Shown: piece by piece, positions 34,937-43,461 of the stretch
How positions within the stretch are numbered: the stretch's first letter is position 1
Layout: every line of letters begins with the position of its first letter
From: Betaproteobacteria bacterium
GTDB taxonomy: Bacteria; Pseudomonadota; Gammaproteobacteria; Burkholderiales; Casimicrobiaceae
Direction of reading: 5' to 3'
Assembly (NCBI GenBank): GCA_004293675.1
Contig: READ01000018.1
Span: 62,001-126,000, forward strand
DNA length: 64,000 nt
Notes under the pieces: generated by a model
Told to the model about the DNA's origin: nothing
The model's input: the letters and a program-made list of their open reading frames with translations, nothing else
The model's database searches: none
Translations under genes and position numbers: made by a program

Positions 34937-35326
34937 CTAATATTCTTCTCGGCACAGGATCATGGTGACATGCCTGTCGAGGGGCTTGCTCGAATCCATA
35001 GCTGCGTCAGTAATCACCAGCAGCGTTGGCACTTGACTTCGTTGGGCGAATGATTTTTTAACAATTAGGATATCGCTCGAAAATCGGAAAGTGCTCATCA
35101 GCATGGCACCTGTTATCAGCCCACGATTGTTCATTGCTCGATCTTTTTTGCAGACGTCGCCCCAACAGCCTGCTTGATGCATGAGCAAAACCTCCTGTGG
35201 ATTTACATCACTAAATTTAAGAAGGTCGGCGGCGGCTTTTGTACAAACAGTTTGCATTGATCGAAACAACACAGGACGAGTTACTTCCTTGCCGCAGGCT
35301 TTGTACTTGATAAAGTCTGGTTTCAT
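34937..35326 (-). CDS. Hypothetical plasmid-related small protein (paralogue of 19787-20194)
   Basis: 129-residue protein sharing the WGD-x-C, LMS-x-(Y/F)-R, PT-x-x-x-IT-(E/D)-A and C-terminal E-(E/D)-Y pattern with the gene at 19787. Neither copy has a known biochemical function. The start overlaps the stop of the upstream gene as ATGA, so they are co-translated. Two copies in one island suggest partial duplication or fusion of two related elements. Confidence 0.6.
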   Translation of the reverse strand: MKPDFIKYKACGKEVTRPVLFRSMQTVCTKAAADLLKFSDVNPQEVLLMHQAGCWGDVCKKDRAMNNRGLITGAMLMSTFRFSSDILIVKKSFAQRSQVPTLLVITDAAMDSSKPLDRHVTMILCREEY

Positions 35327-35772
35327 TTTGCTTCGCCTTTTGACGTTTGTTCATCAAAGTGAATTGTCAAACGGCGAGTGAACTGCTCTCCATTTTTGAC
35401 AGTTACACCCTGAACAACTAGCGCACCACCGCCTTTGAGTGAGTGGGTGTAGGTTGATGCCAAAGGATCAAGAATAAATTTCCCTTTGTCATTGCTGCGT
35501 AAGGCTTTACGAAAGAGTTTCTCGACGTAATTGCTTGCGTACTCTTGGATCAGGCAAGGCACTGTCAAGTATGAGCGCTTGATTTCCAATAATGCGGCTG
35601 GTGAGACATACACTTCTTTAGGGTCAAACACGTCTACCAATGCAATCATTTCATCATGATGAATCGTGTGATGTGATAGCTTGTTCAATGACAGTGATGG
35701 GTCTTGAATGATTTCGGTTAGATCGACACGTTGTGCGTCGGCTGATGCGTTGTTTTCAAATTGCGAATTCAT
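35323..35772 (-). CDS. Hypothetical protein, partner of the plasmid-related gene
   Basis: 149-residue soluble protein (NKLSHHTIHHDEMIALVDVF; ALLEIKRSYLTVPCLIQEYA; a GGGALVVQGV turn near the C terminus). I do not recognise it. Overlap with the downstream plasmid-related gene (ATGA) suggests they form a functional pair or complex. Confidence 0.55.
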   Translation of the reverse strand: MNSQFENNASADAQRVDLTEIIQDPSLSLNKLSHHTIHHDEMIALVDVFDPKEVYVSPAALLEIKRSYLTVPCLIQEYASNYVEKLFRKALRSNDKGKFILDPLASTYTHSLKGGGALVVQGVTVKNGEQFTRRLTIHFDEQTSKGEAK

Positions 35773-35894
35773 GATTTTTCTCTCAATTAAATGTTCAGTT
35801 GCTTGCGAACAAGCTCGCTGGGTCGAACGATGTGACCTGAAGCTCTCGGCATGTGCATAACTAGAGCGGATGCAGGGCCTACTACTTGAATTGC

Positions 35895-36190
35895 TTACGT
35901 TGCAATTGCGAAAGACGTACTAGCTGTCTGCTGCGAGGAAGCTTTCACCTGCGTTGATGCCGTATCTTCAGCATGTTCAATCGCAGGCTCCACTGCCTTC
36001 ACGCCCCCTACCTTGTGTCGATTACGAAAATCGAGCAGGTCACCAACTCGGTATCGAATTGAGCGACCGATCCTTAAGTAAGCAAGGTCGGGGTGCTGGT
36101 TGTTTGTGCGCCGGTTGCACCCTTAGATGGGAATGCCTTCATTGTTCCAAGTTGCTTATGAAGCGCATCGAGCAATTCGATGCTTGTGGA
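35895..36190 (-). pseudogene. Decayed helix-turn-helix (excisionase-like) gene
   Basis: On the minus strand one frame reads HPDLAYLRIGRSIRYRVGDL followed by LDFRNRHKVGG and ends at 35895, the second half of an HTH_17/excisionase domain, but it has a stop just before NRRTNNQ and no start. The frame next to it carries SIELLDALHKQLGTMKAFPS and ends at the junction. This is best explained by frameshift or deletion. The open frame on the plus strand here is not convincing. Confidence 0.45.
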
Positions 36191-36224
36191 GCACGCACGG
36201 CATGGTCATCAGATATTTACGGCA

Positions 36225-36701
36225 CTAGGGACGAATTCCTTCGCATTCATTGCAGCCAACTAACTTGCCGATCCGTTCATAGAATTTTTCTATAAAAATC
36301 TCAACTGAGCTATCCTCATCCCAGCGTCCGCCCTTTTCGCCTTCTTGTTTCAAGACAACGTCTGCAAAGGATGTCAACAACAGATTGACCAGTTTCTTAG
36401 GCAATGCAGTTTCATCTTTGTAAACCGCGATCAGTTCATCAAAATTTGCAAAATATGACGCTGCTTCATCTGAATCAATGGCTTCATCGTCATCGCAGTC
36501 ATAGTCCGCCTCAGAAAAAGAATCGGGTAACACTACCGCCTCGCATAACGCCTCGACATATTTTGGATCGCTGCGTCGTTGAACTTGGTATTCGCCGACT
36601 TTCTCCTTGATATTGGTAACAATTGCTTCAGGCACTTGGATCGAAACAAATTTGACTGATGGGTCAGAAGCAATGAGTGCCTCGGTTTTTACAGTTTTCA
36701 T
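36225..36701 (-). CDS. Hypothetical acidic protein
   Basis: 158-residue acidic protein with an N-terminal part VKFVSIQVPEAIVTNIKEKV, a very acidic middle (about 65-80; DYDCDDDEAIDSDEA) and a helical C terminus (LVNLLLTSFADVVLK). No family recognised. It overlaps the AlpA-type gene as ATGA and so is its operon partner. Confidence 0.5.
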   Translation of the reverse strand: MKTVKTEALIASDPSVKFVSIQVPEAIVTNIKEKVGEYQVQRRSDPKYVEALCEAVVLPDSFSEADYDCDDDEAIDSDEAASYFANFDELIAVYKDETALPKKLVNLLLTSFADVVLKQEGEKGGRWDEDSSVEIFIEKFYERIGKLVGCNECEGIRP

Positions 36702-36940
36702 GCTGTACCGCCTTCCTGCTGACTATTGCGTAGCGCGATGCAGGACTGGACATAAGCATCAATTTCGCTGGCTGGCCACCCTTTGAGACGCGGGCCAATT
36801 GGGACACCACGTGGGATCACTCCGTCCTTGATGCGGTTGTAAAACGTGCTGTTGCTCAGCCCGGTGATGCGCAAGACTTCGCGCTTGCGGAGAAGGGTTT
36901 CGCGCTTGGAAGCAAGCGCCTCTTGGATCAACTTGTTCAT
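36698..36940 (-). CDS. AlpA-family helix-turn-helix regulator
   Basis: 80-residue protein with the AlpA/MerR-like winged helix LLRKREVLRITGLSNSTFYN followed by RIKDGVIPRGVPIG and GWPASEIDAYVQ. AlpA proteins on P4-like islands activate integrase or excision functions. I choose the ATG at 36940, with GGAG upstream; the longer frame adds an unrelated 53 residues. It is the expected companion of the integrase at 37841. Confidence 0.82.
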   Translation of the reverse strand: MNKLIQEALASKRETLLRKREVLRITGLSNSTFYNRIKDGVIPRGVPIGPRLKGWPASEIDAYVQSCIALRNSQQEGGTA

Positions 36941-37040
36941 AGTAGAACTCCGTAGTTTGGTTAAGAAAGGCGATGGAGCGAGGCGTCCCTGCTTGAATCC
37001 ATCTGTATTGCAATGGTCGAGACTGTAGATTTCGCTGGCG

Positions 37041-37069
37041 AAAAAAAACACCGCAATTGCGGTGTTTTC
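37041..37069 (-). terminator. Rho-independent terminator after the integrase-adjacent gene
   Basis: AACACCGCAATTGCGGTGTT palindrome followed, reading the minus strand, by a run of eight T. It separates the gene at 37128 from the AlpA operon. Confidence 0.8.
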
Positions 37070-37127
37070 AGGCGTAATTTCGGTTGCCTCGTTCAGCAAT
37101 CTAAGTGCATAGGATTTGCGGATTTTT

Positions 37128-37826
37128 CTAATCGGGCGTGCCGTCTCGCTTCCCCTTGCTCTCCAAATCGCTCATCTGACTAAACCAATTGCTCAATGTT
37201 CGGTCACTAACGAGCGAAATCTCGCCCTTCGCGTTAAGCCACCGAAGAACAGCAGCCGGACTACGCTCTTTCCTTTCGTTCAGATAATCACCGATAGTGT
37301 TAGCAAGAACAAGATCGAGAAAACCGAGAAGATTGTTGGTTTGTCTTGGATTTGAATTCAAAACAGGCGGCGCGTGATCCAAACGCAATCCGATCCGAAG
37401 ACCATCAACACCAGCCCATTTGAGCCGTTCGGCGAACCTATAGTACTCAGCAAGTTCAATGTACTTCTCGTTTACTCCGTCCCCTTCACGAACGTGATCC
37501 TCGTAAAAGGAAACCTCCAAGCCCATGAGCGTTTGCAGGATGTCGAGCCGATCTTGGAAAGCTTGGTATCGTTCGCTGTCCTGGGTGCGTAGAATCTGCC
37601 TTGCTTTCTTGATCGGCTCGATATTCATGCCTAGCAGAGTTGCTTGCCACGGGCGTGCAAGTTTTCGCTGATACCAATGATCCCATCGTGGCTCCTGCAA
37701 TTCAGTCAGTGCTGGTATGGTGTCCGCGTCGTCTTCTAGTGTCAGGTGATCGCTATCTCGATTTCTGACTAGCGTTAAGCCTTCGGGGGTATGTCTGAGC
37801 AGATAGGTTTTTTCCTTGCTTGGCAT
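37128..37826 (-). CDS. Hypothetical island protein next to the integrase
   Basis: 232-residue protein, soluble and partly helical (RYQAFQDRLDILQTLMGLEV; LLGFLDLVLANTIGDYLNER; a terminal LRWLNAKGEISLVSDRTLSN that resembles a small helix-turn-helix). No family recognised. It lies 14 bases downstream of the integrase gene in the same direction and ends at a strong terminator, so the two probably share a transcript. Confidence 0.55.
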   Translation of the reverse strand: MPSKEKTYLLRHTPEGLTLVRNRDSDHLTLEDDADTIPALTELQEPRWDHWYQRKLARPWQATLLGMNIEPIKKARQILRTQDSERYQAFQDRLDILQTLMGLEVSFYEDHVREGDGVNEKYIELAEYYRFAERLKWAGVDGLRIGLRLDHAPPVLNSNPRQTNNLLGFLDLVLANTIGDYLNERKERSPAAVLRWLNAKGEISLVSDRTLSNWFSQMSDLESKGKRDGTPD

Positions 37827-37840
37827 GTCAACTCCTTCGA

Positions 37841-39172
37841 TCAGTTCAAGTCCATTGTCACGTCAGCCGCTGCAATCTTTGCAGCGCGAACGATGTCTTT
37901 CACGCCTTCACCTTTGCTCCAAGCGTCAATCATGTCTGCCCACGCTTGCAGCATGACGCGGCGTTGTTCTCCGTATTCAGCCTTGTTGTAGACCCCACGT
38001 ATGCTGCCTTCCTCGTGGGCAAGGCACTTCTCGATCCAGTCGCGGTTGAAACCAGCCTCATTGAGCAAACTGGACGCTGTGCGTCGCAGGTCATGCACAG
38101 TGAAGCTCTCGAAGTCTTCACCCTTGGCTCGTATGGCCTCTACTGCAACCTCAATGACGCGGTTCAAAGTGGCATTGCTGATGGGCGTGTCCATGTCGTA
38201 TCGACCGGGGTGTAGGTATTGCGATGCGCTGAAGCAAGTCTTGAAGGTGACAAGTACGTCCTGCGCTTGACTGCTCAAATAGACGACGTGGGGCTTACTT
38301 GTCTTCATTCGCTCTTTTGGAATGATCCAAGTGGCAGCATCGAAATCCACCTCTTTCCAAGTGGCGTTGACAAACTCGCCCTTGCGTACCAACGTCAGCA
38401 TGACGAAGCGCAGCGCCAGTCGCAACGTAGCTGCTGTTGCGGTGGTGTCTAGTGCCGCTAGGAATCGGCGAATTTCTGCGGGAGTTAGCGCCCGGTCTCT
38501 GGCCTTGAACGTCGCAATGTCGCTAGGTCGGATCGCTTCCGCTGGATTCTTCACGGTGAGCGATTTATCTTTGGCGATGGCAAAGCGGTAGACCAGTAGA
38601 ACGATTTCGCGCACCTGAACGGCAGGGGCAGCAGCACCTTTCTCGCGGATGCTTTCGCAGTGCGTCATCAGTTGAGGCGGGCTGATTTCGTCCAGCTTGA
38701 GCTTGCCAAATGGCCCTTGGAGGTAGCGTCGATAAACGGAACGCCGCATGGCCAACGTTGAATCGGCCAACCTAGAGCCGTTGGTGGGGTCGGCTTTGTC
38801 TGCAAAGTATTTCTCTGCCCAACCGCCGAATGTCAGGGCATCAGCAGCTTCTTGCCGCTTTTCGACCTTGGTGCGTGACGGCGACTCGCCACTTTCGACG
38901 CATCTGCGAGCCACCGCCAGCAGAGACCTTGCCTCGGCTAGTGACACCGTCATACCGAAATCCAGCACGTCGGGATCACGCGGATTCTTCGCGCCAGCGG
39001 CATCGTCATACCGGCCAATGGTGAGCGTTTCGCGTCGGCCATTGAGTCGGTAGTCGTAGCGGAACGACTTGGTGCCCGTCGTTGAGATGGTCACGTACAA
39101 GCCATCGCGGTCAGCAACTTTGAACGATTTTTCTTTGGGGCGCAGTTTGCGCAGTTCGGTATCTGTGAGCAT
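37841..39172 (-). CDS. P4-type tyrosine integrase (DUF4102 N-terminal domain)
   Basis: 443-residue integrase. The N-terminal arm-binding domain (LTDTELRKLRPKEKSFKVAD, then GLYVTISTTGTKSFRYDYR) is the DUF4102 type. The catalytic residues are visible: Arg in TLVRKGEFVNATW, the HDLRR motif, His in CLAHEEGSIRGV and Tyr in YNKAEY. It lies beside the 3' end of guaA, faces inward, and is preceded by AAGGA at its start. It should carry out integration and excision at the guaA core. The TACCGTCA boxes in front of it are candidate arm sites and may let it repress itself. Confidence 0.92.
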   Translation of the reverse strand: MLTDTELRKLRPKEKSFKVADRDGLYVTISTTGTKSFRYDYRLNGRRETLTIGRYDDAAGAKNPRDPDVLDFGMTVSLAEARSLLAVARRCVESGESPSRTKVEKRQEAADALTFGGWAEKYFADKADPTNGSRLADSTLAMRRSVYRRYLQGPFGKLKLDEISPPQLMTHCESIREKGAAAPAVQVREIVLLVYRFAIAKDKSLTVKNPAEAIRPSDIATFKARDRALTPAEIRRFLAALDTTATAATLRLALRFVMLTLVRKGEFVNATWKEVDFDAATWIIPKERMKTSKPHVVYLSSQAQDVLVTFKTCFSASQYLHPGRYDMDTPISNATLNRVIEVAVEAIRAKGEDFESFTVHDLRRTASSLLNEAGFNRDWIEKCLAHEEGSIRGVYNKAEYGEQRRVMLQAWADMIDAWSKGEGVKDIVRAAKIAAADVTMDLN

Positions 39173-39194
39173 GGCGGGTTTCCTTTGTGAACTT

Positions 39195-39269
39195 TACCGT
39201 CAAGGGGCATGACGGTAAAGAAACGCAACGCCTTAGATACTCACATTTTTACCGTCAAGGATACCGTCA
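39195..39269. promoter_or_regulatory. Four TACCGTCA boxes upstream of the integrase, candidate arm sites
   Basis: Direct copies at 39195-39202, 39250-39257 and 39262-39269 and one inverted copy (TGACGGTA) at 39210-39217. The last two direct copies have starts 12 bases apart, the same step as beside attachment sites 1 and 2. Confidence 0.6.
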
Positions 39270-39384
39270 AAAATCTTAGCTTTGGCTGAATCCTAAAGGA
39301 TGGCTCAGGATGCTTAACGTATTGATTTTCATTGGATAAATGCAAATTTCAGGACGTTGCTGAACGTCTTGAAAACACTGTACA

Positions 39385-41019
39385 TTATTCCCACTCGATT
39401 GTCGCTGGCGGCTTGCCGCTGATGTCATACACAACGCGATTGAATCCGCGCACTTCGTTGATGATGCGATTTGACACTTTCGCGAGCAACGAATGCGGGA
39501 GTTCGGCCCAGTGCGCGGTCATGAAGTCGGTGGTTTGAACTGCGCGCAACGCGACTACGTTTTCATAGGTGCGGCCGTCGCCCATGACGCCTACGCTTTT
39601 TACCGGGAGGTAGACGGCGAAGGCTTGGGCTGTGGCGTCGTACCAAGTTTGCTCTGCTGGACGGTCTCCCTCACCCGCCCTTTGGGCGCCCTCTCCCGGG
39701 GGGAGAGGGGACGATACCGGCGTATTGCGCAGCTCTTCGATGAAGATCGCGTCGGCGCGGCGCAGCAGGTCGGCGGCTTGCTTGGTGACTTCGCCTAAGA
39801 TGCGCACGCCGAGGCCGGGTCCGGGGAACGGGTGGCGATAAACCATCTCACGCGGCAAGCCGAGTGCGACACCGAGTTCGCGGACTTCGTCTTTGAAGAG
39901 TTCGCGTAGCGGTTCGAGAAGCTTTAGGTTGAGCGTTTCGGGCAAGCCACCGACGTTGTGATGACTCTTAATCGTGTTTGCTTTTTTCGTTTTCGCGCCG
40001 GCGCTTTCGATTACGTCGGGATAGATCGTGCCTTGTGCGAGCCATTTCGCAGCGGGCAATTTTTTCGCTTCAGCTTGGAACACTTCAACAAATTCGCGAC
40101 CGATGATTTTGCGTTTTTGTTCAGGGTCGGTGACGCCTTTTAAGTGCCCCATGAATTGATGGCTGGCGTCGACACGAATGACTTTGACACCTAAATTTTC
40201 AGCGAACATTTTCATGACCATGTCGCCTTCGTTCAATCGAAGCAGGCCGTGATCGACGAATACGCAGGTGAGTTGTTTGCCGATCGCGCGATGAATGAGC
40301 GCAGCGGCGACGCTTGAATCGACGCCACCCGAGAGACCGAGGATCACCTCTTCGTTGCCGACTTGTTCGCGAATTTTTGCGATTGCAGTGTCGATGTAAT
40401 TCGGCATCGTCCAGGTCGGCTGCGCATTGCAGATGTTTCGCACGAAGCGCGTGAGCATCTCTTTGCCCTGCTTCGTGTGCGTAACCTCCGGATGAAATTG
40501 CACCGCGTAGAAACCGCGTGACTCGTCGGCCATGCCGGCAATCGGGCAGTTCGAGGTGGATGCCATGAGTTTGAAGCCAGGCGGCAGGTTCGTAACTTTG
40601 TCGCCGTGACTCATCCACACGTGCAAGAGGCCGTGACCGTCGGCATTCGTCTCGTCTTGAAGGCCTTCAAAGAGTTTTGTGTGCCCGCGCGCGCGAAGCT
40701 CGGCATGACCGAATTCGCGATGATCACTCGCCTCAACGCTGCCGCCCAATTGCACGGTCATGGTGAACATACCGTAGCAGATGCCGAGCACCGGCACGCC
40801 TTGCGTGAACACGGCAGCGGGTGCGCGCAGATCGTGCGCTTCATACGTGCTGGCGTGCGAGCCCGAGAGGATGATGCCTTCGGGGTTGTATTGACGGATG
40901 AATTCATCGCCTACATCGTTGGGATGCAATTCGCAATACACGCCCATTTCGCGAACACGACGCGCGATGAGCTGTGTGACCTGTGAACCGAAATCGAGAA
41001 TGAGGATGCCGCGCGCCAT
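39385..41019 (-). CDS. guaA: GMP synthase (glutamine-hydrolysing)
   Basis: 544-residue cytosolic enzyme converting XMP to GMP with glutamine and ATP. Order of domains: glutamine amidotransferase (1-200) with Cys in VLGICYGMF and His/Glu in [12 protein letters not shown] pyrophosphatase with the PP loop [12 protein letters not shown]-terminal dimerisation domain ending [10 protein letters not shown]. It is longer than usual because about 20 residues ([20 protein letters not shown], about 433-453) are inserted between FIEELRNTP and [10 protein letters not shown]; the DNA behind them is a repeat. Its last codons form the attachment core used by islands. Confidence 0.97.
   Translation of the reverse strand: MARGILILDFGSQVTQLIARRVREMGVYCELHPNDVGDEFIRQYNPEGIILSGSHASTYEAHDLRAPAAVFTQGVPVLGICYGMFTMTVQLGGSVEASDHREFGHAELRARGHTKLFEGLQDETNADGHGLLHVWMSHGDKVTNLPPGFKLMASTSNCPIAGMADESRGFYAVQFHPEVTHTKQGKEMLTRFVRNICNAQPTWTMPNYIDTAIAKIREQVGNEEVILGLSGGVDSSVAAALIHRAIGKQLTCVFVDHGLLRLNEGDMVMKMFAENLGVKVIRVDASHQFMGHLKGVTDPEQKRKIIGREFVEVFQAEAKKLPAAKWLAQGTIYPDVIESAGAKTKKANTIKSHHNVGGLPETLNLKLLEPLRELFKDEVRELGVALGLPREMVYRHPFPGPGLGVRILGEVTKQAADLLRRADAIFIEELRNTPVSSPLPPGEGAQRAGEGDRPAEQTWYDATAQAFAVYLPVKSVGVMGDGRTYENVVALRAVQTTDFMTAHWAELPHSLLAKVSNRIINEVRGFNRVVYDISGKPPATIEWE
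39389..39403 (-). other. Attachment site 3 (right end) within the last codons of guaA
   Basis: Core TCCCACTCGATTGTC, encoding Thr-Ile-Glu-Trp-Glu of GuaA on the minus strand. It matches sites 1 and 2 in 14 of 15 positions. The integrase gene lies 220 bases to the left, as is normal for islands at guaA. Confidence 0.82.
39664..39710. repeat. REP-like palindromic repeat inserted in the guaA reading frame
   Basis: The stretch contains CTCCCTCACCCGCCC, GGGCGCCCTCTCCC and GGGGGAGAGGGG, self-complementary blocks typical of dispersed bacterial palindromes that encode Ser-Pro-Leu-Pro-Pro-Gly-Glu. It accounts for the extra residues in GuaA and keeps the frame. Confidence 0.65.
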
Positions 41020-41097
41020 GGTGGGGTGGGATGATTAGTTGATGATGAACTGAAACAGAATTTGTTGGCGCAATGGCCGCTGCTCTCGATCGATGCG

Positions 41098-41120
41098 AAA
41101 GGGCCCGCTAGGGGCCCTTT
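41098..41120 (-). terminator. Stem-loop between the DUF2059 gene and guaA
   Basis: AAAGGGCCC (41098-41106) and GGGCCCTTT (41112-41120), a perfect 9-base stem with a 5-base loop, just after the stop at 41132. Without a long T run it may attenuate and not fully stop transcription into guaA. Confidence 0.6.
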
Positions 41121-41131
41121 GCTTAATCTTG

Positions 41132-41728
41132 TTACTGCTTTTTCGCTGGCGGTGCTGCGCTGCCTGCCTTGTTCGGTGCCGCTGCTGCCGGTGCCTTCGG
41201 AGGATCGGGCAACTTAATATTTTCCTTTTTGAGTGCAGCGTCCATGCGCTGATCCAAATCGGCACCCAGCGAATCAGCCCACTTCATCGCCGTTTGAAAA
41301 GTTTCGTTGTTGAGTTTGCCCTGGTTTGCAAGCAATTTTTTGCCCACGGGGCTCTGGTAGAACTTCACTAAATCGGCAACCTCGGCGGCCGTAAACGCGT
41401 TGTGATAAACGAGCGTGACTTGTTCGATCAGTCCACCGGGTACGTCAACTTTGGCAGCGAGTCCCGCAGCGATCGCATCGCGCATTACATCGAAACCCTT
41501 GTTAGGAAATTTAGCGTCGAGCTGCTTAATACCTCCCGCCATACTTTGCACGGAATTGAACGCGATTTGATCCGGGATCGCGCGCACACCGGTGGCTTCC
41601 AGAAGGGTTTTGATCCCAGCACGCTTTTCCGCGGAGAGTTCGCCGGTTTGTGCCGATACAAACGATGAGCTGAACAATGATCCGGCTGCCAACAAGGCAA
41701 CCAACGAAGCTCGTGAGAATAATTTCAT
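41132..41728 (-). CDS. DUF2059 exported protein
   Basis: 198-residue periplasmic protein. Signal peptide MKLFSRASLVALLAAGSLFS with cleavage near VSAQ; the DUF2059 pattern follows (FTAAEVADLVKFYQSPVGKK, then FQTAMKWADSLG). The C-terminal 25 residues are Pro/Ala/Lys-rich. Function of the family is unknown. It sits between guaB and guaA on the same strand. The ATG at 41728 is used because the longer frame would bury the signal peptide. Confidence 0.8.
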   Translation of the reverse strand: MKLFSRASLVALLAAGSLFSSSFVSAQTGELSAEKRAGIKTLLEATGVRAIPDQIAFNSVQSMAGGIKQLDAKFPNKGFDVMRDAIAAGLAAKVDVPGGLIEQVTLVYHNAFTAAEVADLVKFYQSPVGKKLLANQGKLNNETFQTAMKWADSLGADLDQRMDAALKKENIKLPDPPKAPAAAAPNKAGSAAPPAKKQ

Positions 41729-41800
41729 GTAGTACTTTCTGATAGTTTGAGTTTGAGCGGAAGGCTCGTTCAACGTGCTACTAACGCGGGGGACAGCAGA

Positions 41801-43279
<1,479 letters not shown>

Positions 43280-43292
43280 TCACAAAACAAAG

Positions 43293-43320
43293 ATTATACG
43301 CAGGCAGGACAGAGAAGGAA
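43293..43320 (-). promoter_or_regulatory. Candidate guaB promoter
   Basis: On the minus strand a perfect TATAAT (43293-43298) lies about 23 bases before the guaB start. The -35 region is poorly matched (TTC-rich), so the promoter may need an activator. Confidence 0.5.
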
Positions 43321-43461
43321 TTCTGTCTGAACGGTGATGCCCGCCATGCGTTCGGCGTAGAGCACCTGCGGATTCTCGAGCACAAGTCAACCTTACCTGC
43401 ACGCGCACGGCCCCCCGTGCGAGCCAGTCCAATCAAATTTGAGCTAGGTTAGCCGTGTGGA

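Noticed and set aside
35954-36295. 113-residue open frame on the plus strand
   Set aside because: The opposite strand carries a recognisable though broken helix-turn-helix sequence; the plus frame has no family features.
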